64,000 bases of DNA from Gonatopus flavifemur (lineage: Eukaryota > Arthropoda > Insecta > Hymenoptera > Dryinidae). The DNA is taken from positions 22,976,001 through 23,040,000 of the forward strand of contig JAFFJZ010000007.1 in the NCBI GenBank assembly GCA_018340375.1, read 5' to 3'. Each line of letters begins with the position of its first letter. Position 1 is the stretch's first letter. Under the pieces are notes generated by a model, which did not search any database, was not told the origin of the DNA, and saw nothing but the letters and a program-made list of their open reading frames with translations. Below, in pieces: positions 24,901 through 36,973 of this stretch. The position numbers were made by a program, and so were the translations under genes.

Positions 24901-25680
24901 TCTGAATAAAATATGTAATGGGCAAAGCCATTTCCTAGGCGTAGTTTAGCCACCAAAGGCTTCGCGAGGAGGGAGAACCCCCCAATCTCGTATCTCGATA
25001 ATCATTTTCCCAATGAAACTCAAAATCTCTTCTGTCGAAGCCTGGGGCAAGTGAACTATGCATAGGAAAAGATTTGTTCATTACATATTTCATTTGGCCA
25101 ATATCGCCTTCCCCGTAGTTCTGGTACGGAGTCTTTTATACCAGGCGATAGTGGTCCCATAAAAGTAAAAGTTTCAGCCCAGTTGATCCAGAGCATTCGG
25201 GTGGAAAAGGACAAATTTGATGAAACATTACGATTTTTGCGAACGCGCGTAGCTTTTTCCATTCCCGTGAAACTTTTAGTATGTTTCTGTGATAGGCTCA
25301 TGGATAGTCCCATATGAGGTGTCAGCTGAATCAATACACAGGGGAAAGAAATTTTACTTTCGGAATTGATATTTTTAGAAATTTTTTGGGCGCATGCCTT
25401 TGTTATATTGTAATGATCCGGGCGTCATGTAACTGCTCAAATATTATTACCGAAAAGATAATAAACTTTTTTTGTTTTTTGCGCAGTTCCATTTTGCAAA
25501 AGCGCATATCTCATCTTCCATCCATGCGATCCTATTGAAATTTATACCACATTTTAGCGATTGGCCTATGATGGTCCTACATGAATTTCAGCCAAATCGA
25601 TTGAGAAGTGATGGGAATTTTGTTCTTTCGGAATCGGTGATTTCAGATTTTGCTGAAGTTTGGATCATTTATTGAAACGA
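24900..25680. repeat. Second cluster of the GATTGCAATGAAA-type repeat
   Basis: Diverged units with GATAGTGGTCCCAT, then ATAGTCCCATATGA, then GATGGTCCTACATGAATTTC repeat the block order seen at 20.8-21.6 kb. No shared frame is maintained. Confidence 0.4.
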
Positions 25681-25945
25681 ATGGGTAAACTAACAACAAA
25701 ACTTTCAGCCGTTGAAGACCCGAAATCTTGCAGTGCATTCTTTGAACGAGGTTTACAGTTCCAAAGAGTTGATCAGAGAAGATAAACATCGATAATTTCT
25801 CAAATTTGATGGGTTTGAATTTTCTTTATTTCATTAAAAATAAGCTACTGTGGAAACAAGTTCAAAGTATCACGCGTTTGATTTCCTCGTAAAAGATATC
25901 ACTGACTCATGGCGATGTTGAAATTTTCAGTATACGAATCAGATA

Positions 25946-26211
25946 CACGGAAAAAAAAGAATAGTTGCAGCAACTACTTAAATAGTCGATTTTCGACCAT
26001 CTACTTAAGTAGTTGCTGCAGCTACTTGGTAATCAGGACAAGTAACACGTTAGCTGTCTCAACTAATTCAGAATACCTCAGGTATTTACGTTAGTTAGTG
26101 CAACTGTCGAGTTACTTGTCCTGACTACTAAGTAGCTGCAACAACTACTTGAGTGGATGGTCGAAAATCGTCTATTTAAGTAGTTGCTGCAACTATTTCT
26201 TTTTTTCCGTG
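25946..26211. mobile_element. 266-bp CACGG-type MITE (TSD TA)
   Basis: Ends CACGGAAAAAAAAGAATAG and CTATTTCTTTTTTTCCGTG, TA on both sides. Arms contain TAGTTGCTGCAACTA; the centre has an inner palindrome ending in CAGGACAAGTAAC and its complement. Confidence 0.85.
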
Positions 26212-26468
26212 TATACACTGCGGAAAAGTACTTCCAAAATAGTTAGAAAATCTTCTACAACAACGGTTTCATCAAATTCTCCAACAACTATAGTGAATAT
26301 CGAAACAATTTTTTTCAATTGACGAATATTATTTCAGGATTGTCTACAATTATTCTATCAATTCTTAAAAAATTAGTGACTTCTCAAATAATCTTGAAAT
26401 TCATAAATTCGTAAGTTCTCCACCATACTTTTTCCTTGGAAACTTGCAGATATGTTTTACAATCCCTT

Positions 26469-26682
26469 CACGGAGAAAAAGGAATTCGTTGTGGCAGCGA
26501 AATCTACTTTTGCTGGGTTCCTTTTGCCAGAGCAGCAAATTTTTTGCTGTGACAGCAAAAAATTGCTGTCGTAGCTAACACGATTGCTGTTATAGCAAAT
26601 TTTTAGCTAGGTCAGCAAAAAATTTTGCTATTCTATATATAATACCTCGATTTGCTGCGTCAGCAAATTTTTTCTCTCCGTG
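26469..26682 (+). mobile_element. Internally deleted 370-bp-family MITE, 214 bp (TSD TT)
   Basis: Both family ends are intact and flanked by TT. About 156 bp of the middle are missing compared with the 370-bp copies. Confidence 0.85.
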
Positions 26683-27429
26683 TTTCATACTTAGAGTATT
26701 CATATCAATCATAAGATGTTCAAAACTCTTTCAAACATCATTACTCTTTTTTATTTTCAATGCACTGAACAAAAAGGTCTTCCAACCGAATAAATAGTTT
26801 ATTTATTCTCTCTCCATAAAATATTCCTTAGGATTAATGAAATATTTCATCGAATCAAATAATGGAATGCTTGTTCCAAATAAATTGGTCTTCTGAATCA
26901 ATAATTCATTCACCAAAAGTAATCAGTTTTGGCCTCTAATTGAATATTCAATTCCTACAAATAAATATTTTATGGGCAGAGGACAAATAAATATTATTTC
27001 CAGGGTGATCTCAAATAACACAGGACTAAGGATAGAACTCCGAGATAGAAATGGGGAATACGTTTCGATACCGATATATTTCTATAAAAGTTATACCTAG
27101 TGTTTATACATTTTAATCAAATTTTGATAAAAACTTGATACATATTTTATAGAAACGTATGGATATTGATAGGTATCACCCTTCGAGATCGGGGACTTTT
27201 CTTTTTTTTATAGAAAATGTATCGAATTTTTATTGGGATTTTATACAATTCTATAAAAACTAAAATTTAACAAAACTTTGGACCTTCTCTTTAGCATTTG
27301 AATAAACCGGAAACCGTGAAGTTTAGGGAATGGATTTTCACATGGAAATCCGGAAAATTACGAATGGAGAAAAATATACAAAATAACACAAACAACGTAT
27401 GGAATACGTTGGAATTTAATGGGCTACAT
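26683..27429. repeat. Unassigned DNA with a probable older hAT MITE
   Basis: 27046-27185 has ends TAGAAATGGGGAATACG and GTATCACCCTTC and an interior like the element at 27430-27572, so it may be an older copy. Its target duplication is not clear. The rest shows no gene. Confidence 0.35.
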
Positions 27430-27572
27430 TAAAGATGGGTGATAAGTATCGATATCGATACGTTTCCATAACAAAAGTATCAAGTTTTTATCAAAATTTT
27501 ATTGAAATGTATTTAAACAAGATATAAATTCTATAGAAACGTATCGATATCGATACGTATCGCCCATCTCTA
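27430..27572. mobile_element. 143-bp hAT element (TSD GGCTACAT)
   Basis: Inverted ends TAAAGATGGGTGATA and TATCGCCCATCTCTA are flanked by perfect GGCTACAT copies at 27422-27429 and 27573-27580. Subterminal ATCGATATCGATACG occurs on both sides. Confidence 0.9.
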
Positions 27573-27720
27573 GGCTACATCTGTCGAGATTGGTGTGAAA
27601 TAGACACTTTGTTTAAAGAATTTTCTTTTCCGCTATTTTTTGAGTAATCAAGACAGCATTCGGAAAGATTATTGCACATATAATTAGTGATACCGAATAA
27701 TTCTCTTTTCATTTTGAGTA

Positions 27721-27968
27721 CACTGTAAAAAAAATTTGTTGAATTCCAAACAAAAATGCTTGGAAATTTCCAAACTTGGTTTGGAAAAATAATTTCCGAA
27801 CCTTTTTTGTAAATTGCCGAACAAAAGTTTGTGAATTTTCAAAAATCTTCGTGAAATCACAAAATTTTTTGAATGTTTACAAACTTTTGTTTGGTAATTT
27901 ACAAAAACAGTCTGTGAAAAAAACTGCCAAACTTCTTTGGCAGTTTAGGAAGTATATTTTTTACAGTG
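27721..27968. mobile_element. 248-bp CACTG-ended MITE (TSD TA)
   Basis: Ends CACTGTAAAAAAAATT and TATTTTTTACAGTG with TA on both sides. Interior repeats CCAAACNNTTTGG words. Confidence 0.75.
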
Positions 27969-28091
27969 TATAAAATGGCGACGTGGCCGCTGTTGAGCTG
28001 CAAACATTGCTTCTTCTTGACAAGTCAAACGGAGTCTCTCATAACTGAAGCAATTTTTATTCGACCGACTTGAAGTTTTAACTGCAACTTC

Positions 28092-28307
28092 CCCAGATAA
28101 CATGTGAGCTTGTCATAAGCTTGTCAGACTTGTCATTCGATTGTTTTGGATTTGTTATTGACAACCTTGTCAATGTAAGGTTGCTATAACTCTGCTGCAA
28201 GGGTGTTGTAAGCTTATACCCTTGTCATGTGTCAACTAGACAGCTTATGTTAACCTTGTCACAGGCTTCCCTGACAGCATTGCAGCAACGCTAAATTGCT
28301 ATCTGGG
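28092..28307. mobile_element. 216-bp CCC...GGG element (TSD TC)
   Basis: Ends CCCAGATAACATG and AATTGCTATCTGGG lie between TC dinucleotides. The inside contains several variants of CTTGTCATAAG. No coding capacity. Confidence 0.65.
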
Positions 28308-30944
28308 TCTCACTTAAATTTTCTAAACTGGTACACACGATCAATACGAAATATTGATTTTCCGCAAAATTTCACTACTTGAAACGAAAGAAAAATTAAA
28401 GTGCTCGACTTTAATTTGTTTATAAACATCTAATTTCCAATCAATCGTCAAAATCTCGGGTACCACTCTAGGAAATCTATCCAAAAAGCTGCAGTTGAAA
28501 TTTCAAGTCGATTGGATGAAAATTGCTCGAATTACGTTGTGCACCGTTTACAATTAAAAAAAGAAATGTTCACGTTCGACCAACGGCCATGCCGCCATTC
28601 TGTACTCAAGATAAAAATGAAAATTATCACTTTGTATAGACCAATTTTTGGACTACTTTAAAAATAATGGCGAAAAAAATTCCTAAAAAAATGATGGCTT
28701 TTCACTAATCTCGACACATGTAACCCCTTAAAATACTGAACATTGAATTTTATAAAGCGCATAATAAAATTCAGCTGTTCAGCATTTTGAATTTTAAGCT
28801 TATTTGTTACTTCACATTTTTCATTGATAATCTTGTATATTTTATAATAAAACTCCATTTTCTAAAGCTTAACGTTTCTGATTTATCAAAAAAACCAAGA
28901 CAAAGTCTCAGATTTTTATAAAACCATATATTATTGAGTGTCATTTTTCACCGCATAGCCGAATCTCTCGTGTGAAACTTCTCGATAATACTTTGATATT
29001 CCGGAAATATTAAAGTATTTACATATTAAAGTATTTTCTTTCTCACTCGAAAGATTTGCCTAACGTTCCGGCGCCAGTATTCCCTTGAAAGATTTGTTCT
29101 CCTTTTTTTCTCCTTCTAATCTCCACGTGGTTTCTCTTACGCGCTTTGGCGTAAGAAAAGGAGAGAGACAAACAATAGACCATTCAATTCATTGCATCTT
29201 TTCATCAAGAGGATCGTGCCAAAATTATACAATAGAATTCTGTGAACTCGGTGAACCGTTTTTCTTGCACGGTTTTATTGTTTCTGGTTTATAATTCTCA
29301 ATGTAAGTCGATATGTAAGAAGAGGGGGAAGGAAGATAATAAAGTAGAACAGTGAAAAAGAAAGGAAGAAAGAAAGAATGAAGGAAAACGAAGAGGGCCC
29401 CCTTTATTGATCTTAAGCGATTTTGGCTTGGTAGTATAGCTGCTGTGTTGCTGCTGCGCCATAATATGCGTTGGACCTCGCCAAACTAGACTCGCGGACT
29501 GGTTTTTGCCCAATTTAGATGCCCTATTGTTCGGCCCGTGGAAGAATGAAAATAAAGAACATCATACCTCCACATGGTATTGCAAAAAGGTTTCAACGCC
29601 CTTTCATCTATCTTTGTCAGTTGGTCATGTATTGAAACTTTTACTCGATTTTTGGCGATTGATTAAAGTTTGTCCATATCCAAATATTCCATGCCAATTT
29701 ATTCGTTTACTTAAAACATGCTTCTCTTAATTCCTCAGTAATAATCAGGAATACTCTTGAGAGGCTTAACTGTTTGCGATGCATTTATAATAAATTTTCC
29801 ATGGAATTCTGTAGCACCGAATCACATAGATTTTGTCATTTGTACAAGGAAATAATAGTATCGATGAGAATTCAGATTGCCGAGTTCTCTCTTAGGGAGA
29901 GAAAAACAGTTTCAAAAAATATTCAAAATTCGTATAAATGAAAAGAAATTTTTATTTTCATATTCTCCTTGCATTGTAAGAAAAATTGATGAATTTTCTG
30001 AGAAGTTTCGGCGATTCAGGTAGTAATCGACACGAAGAAAACATTCAGAAGAATGATCAACATTTTCGTTACACTGAAAAAAAAGGTTTTATTGTTATAA
30101 CAAAGTTCGGTTATTATAACAAAATATTTGAATCTCTTTATATTTTTTATATTTATATTTTCTGAAAATTCTCTTCATTGTATTATATTTAAAAATGCGG
30201 TAAATACACCGATTCTTCATAGAATCGGTAATCAATCAGGTAAATTTATTAAAATGTTTCTTCCAGCGTGATTCTCAGAGTTTTTTAAATTTGAAAACTG
30301 ATATGAGAGAAAGGTATCTATCTAAATACGCCAACTCGACTTCAATTGTCCCAACTGAATTCGAACTGGCGTACATATAGTCTAGTTTTCAAAAATATGA
30401 ATAAAACAATTTATTCAAGGAAAATAAATTCAAGGAATTATGGCTGTAGGTTCCTATTGGATTCCATGTGGAAGTCAATGTTTTATTGGTTTTCATTGAT
30501 ACAATCGGTAAAACCTCATGAATACCGATGGGAAATAATTTCCTATTACAAAACAATGTCGTTTTGTTACAGGATGTACGGGAATTTTTTGGGATATATT
30601 GGAATTTTTCAACAGAGTAGGTAAACATTGACATTGTTTTTGAAATTGTATTGACAAATTCATACCGGTTGACAAATGGCTGCCATCCCCACTCCTGGCT
30701 GAATTCGGCCTCACCGGCACCCAACTCTGATCAAACGGAACCATTGATTCTTGCCAAATCTCATTGAATCTTGTACAATGTTCTGGCCAAATGTTATTCA
30801 AGCATTTTGCAATTACATTTGATCAGATCAATGTATTTGTTCAATGTGATTCTGATTGAATCTTGCCAAAACTGGTTGGATCTTGTACAATGTTCTGACC
30901 AAATCCCATTTCATTTCATTTCATCAGATTTTATGGATTTTGTA
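28308..30944. other. No confident gene
   Basis: Short frames only. 29040-29520 is somewhat more GC-rich and could hold an exon or regulatory DNA of an unseen gene, but no family motif or paired splice sites were found. 30730-30935 contains the words TTGTACAATGTTCTG and TGCCAAATCTCATT, which recur in inverted form at 41130-41240 and 42050-42230. Confidence 0.35.
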
Positions 30945-31038
30945 ACCAGAGAACAAACACAACGTCTAAAATTTTGCGAAAAACGTTGCATAAGAGGTCT
31001 TTTAGATATCTAATAGATATCTTTCGGAGCATTGTCTA

Positions 31039-31268
31039 CACGGCAAAAAAAGTATGGTTATCGTAACGATCTGAAGTATAGTTAGAAGAGAAAGTGTAAA
31101 TGGCAATATTGTATCGTTATGGTACCGATATAGATGGTTTAGGCTAACCATCTATTATCGTTCCTCGAAGGATCTATTTCGCCATGGCAACGATACTGAT
31201 ATCCCTATACTTTAGACAGTCATGACAACGATCCCGTATCGTTATGAGGAGGATACTTTTTTTCCGTG
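31039..31268. mobile_element. 230-bp CACGG-type MITE (TSD TA)
   Basis: Ends CACGGCAAAAAAAGTATGG and ATACTTTTTTTCCGTG, TA on both sides. Arms contain ATCGTTATGG and complements. Confidence 0.85.
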
Positions 31269-31270
31269 TA

Positions 31271-31487
31271 CACAGAGAAAAATGATGTAGTAACATAGTA
31301 TTATGTTGTCAAACGTTGTCACACTTGCCTGGCGGTCTCAGAGGCTTCCTTACCGAATTTAGTAAAAATTATCGCAGTTGTAATATTCTATTCCACATTT
31401 GAGGAGTACTTCTCAAGAGAAAAATGAGACCTAATAGTATTAATTCACTAGAAATGTTGTCATTTTTATTGTATTATTTTTCTCTGT
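31271..31487. mobile_element. CACAG-ended MITE abutting the previous one
   Basis: Left end CACAGAGAAAAATGATG, right end TATTTTTCTCTGTT (mutated terminus). It shares the TA dinucleotide at 31269-31270 with the neighbouring MITE, so one inserted at the very edge of the other. Confidence 0.6.
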
Positions 31488-31603
31488 TTGAACGATATCT
31501 ATTAGATATCTAGAATACGTCTTATGCAACATTTTTCGCGAAGTTTTAGACGTTCTGTGTGTTGGGTATTTCCTTGGTTAGCAATCTAGCAGTCTATTCT
31601 CCT

Positions 31604-31783
31604 TCTTGGTGAAGAATACCTCTTGAATTCTATTAGGAGAAGAACGAGTAATAGGAAATAAGGTGCGTTTTCGTTATTTCCCTCTTATTTCCTATCAACA
31701 TTCTCAGAGTTCAAAATAATTCAAATATGTGGAAGATCATTGAATCCCATTATTTTCTTCATCACTGAATTTTAAGGAAAAAA
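31604..31783 (+). repeat. Extra left end of the Cdk4-intron element family
   Basis: This stretch aligns by eye along its whole length (about 80%) with 32443-32640. Shared blocks include CTTGAATNCTATTAG, AATATGTGGAAGATCATT and TTCTTCATCACTNAATTTTAAGGA. Homology ends abruptly where the Cdk4 segment begins. Confidence 0.8.
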
Positions 31784-32492
<709 letters not shown>

Positions 32493-32682
32493 TAGAAAAT
32501 AAGACGTATTTTTTTCAGTTTCATCTTATTTTCTATTAACATTTTTGGAGTCTAAAATAATTGAAATTCAGTAGGAAAATATGTGGAAGATCATTAAAAC
32601 CCATTATTGTCTTCATCACTCAATTTTAAGGATAAAAATTATTATTGAAGGGATACGAGTGGCCCCTGAAGATGCAACCCCA

Positions 32683-33147
32683 CACGGAGAAACATGGAAG
32701 TCGAAAATATAGTAATCTTTAATAAAAATTTGAGGAGATTTCTTGAAATCTGAGAATTTTCCTTGAATGCATAATAAAGACAAAACGGGCCACTTTTTGT
32801 GGAATTGTATCCGAAAAACAATGAAAAAAGATCAATACCTAATAAAGAATAGAGAAACATATGAAGTTTCCAAAAGTTGCGCGTGAAATTTTACAAAAAT
32901 AATAACAAAATTTCAATATCCTACTAATCACTTTGTGAAATTTCGTATGCGACTTTTGGAAAGTTCATATGTTTCTCTATTCTTAATTGAGTATTGATAA
33001 TTTTTCATTGTCTTTCGAATACAATTCCACAAAAAAGTAGGCCGTCTTGTATTTATTATGCATTAAGGAAAAATTCTCAGATTTGAAGAAATATTCTCAA
33101 ATTTTTGTTGAAGATTACTATATTCTCGACCTGCATTTCTCTCCGTG
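32683..33147. mobile_element. 465-bp palindromic CACGG-type MITE (TSD CA)
   Basis: Ends CACGGAGAAACATGG and CATTTCTCTCCGTG are flanked by CA on both sides. The two halves are long inverted copies (AATATAGTAATCTT and complement near the ends, GGAAAGTTCATATGTTTCTC and a near-complement in the middle). Confidence 0.8.
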
Positions 33148-33248
33148 CACCCAAACCTTGGTTGACAAATTATTCGAAAATAGAGCAATAAAAGGAAAAT
33201 ATCGCTTTGTACAGACTACTATATCTTTATTAATTGAAAGAGGTCTGT

Positions 33249-33357
33249 CCCGGACAGCACAACGTGCCTTTGAAACGTTTATAGAAAGTTTAAGAAATGT
33301 GAGGGAGGATTTCTGAACGTTCAGACAACGCCCCAGAGACACGTTTTGCTGTTAGGG
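33249..33357. mobile_element. 109-bp CCC...GGG element, copy 1 (TSD GT)
   Basis: Ends CCCGGACAGCACAACGTG and CACGTTTTGCTGTTAGGG, GT on both sides. It has the same length and body as the copy at 51205-51313 in the opposite orientation. Confidence 0.75.
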
Positions 33358-33704
33358 GTACAGAGCCGTATTTTGATTTTATTGCTTCGTTTACGCATAA
33401 TTTGTCAGAATAGTTTTGGTTGTGTTCTTTTTAAATTTCTAACCTATGGATTAAGGTTGCATCTTCAAGAATCGCTGGTTAATAGATGCAAAGGGGAATG
33501 CACTTAAATCTCATTACATTGACACTCAAATAACTTCTTCATTAATATGTTCTGAAAAGAGTTGTACTTTCAATCAATTCAGTGGCTACTTGAAACCGAT
33601 TTTCAAATAGCTCATGTCACCCCTTGGAATAAAGGTTCATTTTCGCACTTCAACACTACAATAAAAACCTATCATTTAAAATTAATGAATCATTAGCTAT
33701 TTAA

Positions 33705-33950
33705 GGTGATACAAGCGACCCCTGAAGATGTAACCAGACCCATTGGTTAGGAAAGGACACAACAAAAACTATTCTGACAAATTACTCGAAAACAAAGAAA
33801 TGAAATCAAAATATCGCTCGGTACAGACCTTCTTCAATCAATAAAGGTGGTCTATACAGAGCGATATTTTCCTTCCATTGCTTTATTTTTTAATAATTTG
33901 CCAGAAAAGATTTGGCTCGGGTTGCATCGTCAGGGACCGTTGGTATCCCC
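33705..33950. mobile_element. 246-bp TTAA-flanked element
   Basis: Left TTAA then GGTGATACAAGCGACC; right GGACCGTTGGTATCCCC then TTGA. Ends are inverted copies sharing CTGAAGATGTAACC and its near-complement. It belongs to the same family as 32649-33477. Confidence 0.6.
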
Positions 33951-34041
33951 TTGAGCCCGTTTATAATCCTGAGAACCATTATTTTCTAACGCGTGTATTG
34001 AAAATAAATGACATCGTGATCGATGGGAGAAGGTGTCGGTT

Positions 34042-34523
34042 CTCGAAGAGAACATGAAGCTTCAGCGAACGTTCAGATGAGATCTGTATAGATCAAGCCG
34101 AAGGTTCATGAGAGTTAACTTTTAGATTCACCAACGTTTGACGAAGGTTCTACGGACGTTGAAATGTCCATCTCGAAATACTTTCAGGACACATAAATGG
34201 AACGTTTGTTGAAAGTTTGATGAAGCTTTACAAAAATATCTATACTTATATTAATTTATGTTTATTAAATTATTGATTATTCATATGAATTGATGGAAGT
34301 TAATATAAGTATAGATCTTTTGATGAAGTTTCATCAAACCTTCGATGAATCTTCAACGAACGTTCTATCTATGTTTCCTGAAAGTTTTTGGAAACTGACA
34401 TTTTAACGTTCGTAGGACCCTTGTCAAACGTTTGTGAACCTAACAGTTAGCTTTTATGAACCTTCGGCCCGATCTATACAGATCTAATCTGAACGTTTGT
34501 TGAAGTTTCATGTTCCCTTTGGG
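34042..34523. mobile_element. Fold-back CCC...GGG element A, 482 bp (TSD TT)
   Basis: Almost the entire element is one inverted repeat: CTCGAAGAGAACATGAAGC at the left against GTTTCATGTTCCCTTTGGG at the right. TT flanks it on both sides. The Cdk4 intron 3 of the intact gene shows the empty site (CAGTTATTTTC at 61311-61321), which confirms both boundaries. Confidence 0.9.
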
Positions 34524-34604
34524 TTATTTTCATCCGTTTCTATGGTACTGTTACTCTTGAGGATAAGTTTAATCCTTAATAAAGTTAATCCGATGGAAAC
34601 TGTA

Positions 34605-35176
34605 ACACATGAGCTGAAAAGTCCTGGGCCTAACAAAGAAAACACGGTTTTTTTGTTCAAAATTAGCTTTATTCATCAACGTAATCTCTATCAAGAACAA
34701 CGCAATCATTCCAGCGCCGCTCTAACATTTCAATACCACTTTTGTAGAACGATTTATCTTTTGCCTCAAAATAGCCCTCAGTTTCAGCGATAACTTCTTC
34801 ATTCGAGCGAAATTTCTTACCGGCGAGCATTTTTTTCAGGTCTGCGAACAGCCAGTAGTCGCTGAGAGCCAAATCTGGCGAATACGGGGGATGTGGAAGC
34901 AATTCGAAGTCCAATTCATGCAGTTTTGCCATTGTTTTGATTGACTTGTGACATGGTGCGTTATCTTGATGAAATCAAATTTTTTTCTTTGTCATGGGCG
35001 GTCGTTTCTTTGCAATTTCGGCCTTCAAACCTTCTTCCGTACGGCAGCGCTGAAATAAGTCTGAAAATTTTCTAATTAAGTTTACGCCCCCTGGTCACTA
35101 ATAACTGAAAAACAGGCGAATGCAGTAGAATTCGCGCCATCTATGTGTTAGGCCCGGGACTTTTCAGCCCATTTGT
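34605..35176 (-). mobile_element. Internally deleted mariner, 572 bp (TSD TA)
   Basis: Terminal repeats ACACATGAGCTGAAAAGTCC and GGACTTTTCAGCCCATTTGT lie between TA dinucleotides. The empty site GGTAAAAACAAAC is preserved in the intact Cdk4 intron at 61505-61517. On the minus strand the remaining coding part (34669-34990) shows H-Q-D-N-A-P-C-H and S-P-D-L-A-L-S-D-Y, the last two catalytic Asp blocks of mariner, and runs to the usual C-terminus. The N-terminal half is deleted and replaced by a short stretch (35045-35100) that resembles sequence at 49040-49085. This is a different mariner lineage from the copy at 22-874, as their conserved blocks differ. Confidence 0.93.
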
Positions 35177-35232
35177 TAAAAACAAACAAGAACTGTTTGA
35201 TTGAAAATGGAAGTAATGAATCCAGGAATTAT

Positions 35233-35734
35233 CCCGAAGAGAACATGAAGCTTCAGCGAGCGTTCAGATCAGATGTGTATAGATCGGGCCGAAGGTTCAT
35301 TAGAGCTAACTTTTAGATTCACAAACGTTTGACAAAGGTTCTACGGACGTTGAAATGTCCGCCTCGAAATACGTTCAGGAAACATAGATGGAACGTTCGC
35401 TGAAGGTTCATCGAAGGTTTGACGAAGCTTCACGAAAATATCTATACTTATATTAATTTTGATCAATTTATATGAAAAATAAATCAATTACAAACATAAA
35501 TTATTATAAATTAATCTAAGTATAGATATTTTTGTGAAGCTTTCTCAAACCTTCGATGAACCTTCAATGAACATTCCATCTATGTTTCCTGAAAGTATTT
35601 TGACGCGGACATTTCAACGTTCGTAGTACCTTTGACAAACGTTTGTGAATCTAAAAGTTAGCTTTCATGAACCTTCGATCCGATCTATACAGATCTAATC
35701 TGAACGTTCGCTGAAGCTTCATGTTCTCTTCGGG
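35233..35734. mobile_element. Fold-back CCC...GGG element B, 502 bp (TSD AT)
   Basis: Same family as A with better preserved ends: CCCGAAGAGAACATGAAGC and GCTTCATGTTCTCTTCGGG, AT on both sides. The intact Cdk4 intron retains the empty site (GAATTATAAAAGG, about 61591-61603). Confidence 0.9.
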
Positions 35735-35842
35735 ATATAAGGGTTTGTGAATTACTGTATCTTACTCAATTTTAAATGATGGGTTCTCAGTTTCGACCTG
35801 CAAAATCGGACTTTTATTTTTTGATAATTTTCTTGTATCATT

Positions 35843-36352
35843 CCCGAAGAGAACATGAAGCTCTGACAAACGTTCAGAATAGATCAATATAGATCAGCCT
35901 GAAGCTCTGTTGGAGCCAACTTTTAGGTTCGTAAACGTTCAGCGAAGTTCAGATGAACATTGGAATATCCCCTTGAGAATGATTCCAAGAGAGGTTCGTA
36001 GAGCGTTCATTAAAGATTCTATAAAGATTCATTTGAGCTTCAATTGAGTATGTTTCAGAGGAAATTACAATTATGATTATAATTCCCTTCATTGTTCATT
36101 TTTTCGTGAAAAAAACTTATATCGAAAAAATGAAAATCTAGTGAATATTTGATAAATGTTTAATGAATGTTCAATAAACCTTCCTTGAAAGTATTCTCAA
36201 GCGGACATTTCAACGTTCATCAGACCTTCGTCGGACGTTTGAGAACGTTATGAAATAAAATTATGAATTCAAACTAGAGCTCCAACGGAGCTTTAGTCTG
36301 ATCTATGTTGATTTATTCTGAACGTTTGTCAGAGCTTGATGTTCTCTTCGGG
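35843..36352. mobile_element. Fold-back CCC...GGG element C, 510 bp (TSD TT)
   Basis: Ends CCCGAAGAGAACATGAAGC and TTGATGTTCTCTTCGGG with TT on both sides. Empty site ATATCATTGAATACAC is present in the intact gene at about 61892-61907. Body diverged from A and B. Confidence 0.9.
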
Positions 36353-36700
36353 TTGGATACACATTGTATCGCCATAGAAATCGTCAATCATTGACATTAT
36401 CCTTTCTTGGGATAAATTATTTATTACCAAATACTAAAAATTCATATTTCATAGAGAGAAGTTAAGTGATGAAATCACTAATGGGATTCACTGAGCTTCC
36501 ACATGTTTTCCTATCAAATTTCAAACTTTTGATGTTGACAGAGGTAACAGGAAATAATGCGGTAAATGACAAAAGCACACCTTATTTCCTATTGCTTAAT
36601 TTGTTTCTAATAGGATTTAAGAGGTCGTTTTCACCAGGGCTGTGTATGCTTCTCTTGAATTGTTTATATTCATCATGGAACGTTAGTTTTCACACCCCTT

Positions 36701-36973
36701 CCCGAGAAAAAAAGATTAGATCTACTGAGATCTAGGTAGATCTCTTCAGATCTAGAAATTTGGCAAAAAAAGATCTAAGGAGATCCACACAGACCTCCTT
36801 GCAAAATTGAAATCTTTGGGAGTGAGTGGATATCAGAAAACTCCAAAGATTGTTGCCCAAGGTGAGATGTTCAGATGTAAGTAGATATGAACAGATTTGT
36901 AGAGAGTTTTGCCAAAATTTAGATTTGATGAGATCTACTTAGATCTCATTGGATCTAATCTTTTTTTCTCGGG
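36701..36973. mobile_element. 273-bp CCC...GGG element rich in AGATCT (TSD TT)
   Basis: Ends CCCGAGAAAAAAAGATTAG and CTAATCTTTTTTTCTCGGG, TT on both sides. It contains many AGATCTACTTAGATCT-like palindromes. It lies just outside the composite element. Confidence 0.85.

Larger units (their letters stand above)
30945..31566. repeat. Palindromic element of the CAACAAACACAACG family, split by two MITEs
   Basis: Left arm ACAAACACAACGTCTAAAA and right arm TTTTAGACGTTCTGTGTGTT are inverted copies, as in the 155-bp element at 18478. Two MITEs (31039-31268 and 31271-~31487) sit between the arms. TA flanks the outer ends if the first base is counted as a decayed C. Confidence 0.6.
32649..33477. mobile_element. 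TTAA-flanked element with two nested insertions
   Basis: Left TTGA then AGGGATACGAGTGG and GAAGATGCAACC; right GGTTGCATCTTC and CGCTGG then TTAA. The ends are inverted copies and the flanks fit a TTAA target (one base mutated). It contains the MITE 32683-33147 and the 109-bp element 33249-33357. PiggyBac or Kolobok type is possible. Confidence 0.5.

Noticed and set aside
27721..27968. CACTG/CACGG MITEs as simple Tc1/mariner MITEs
   Set aside because: TA flanks fit some copies, but exact AA, CA, TG and TT duplications at others do not fit a TA-only integrase.
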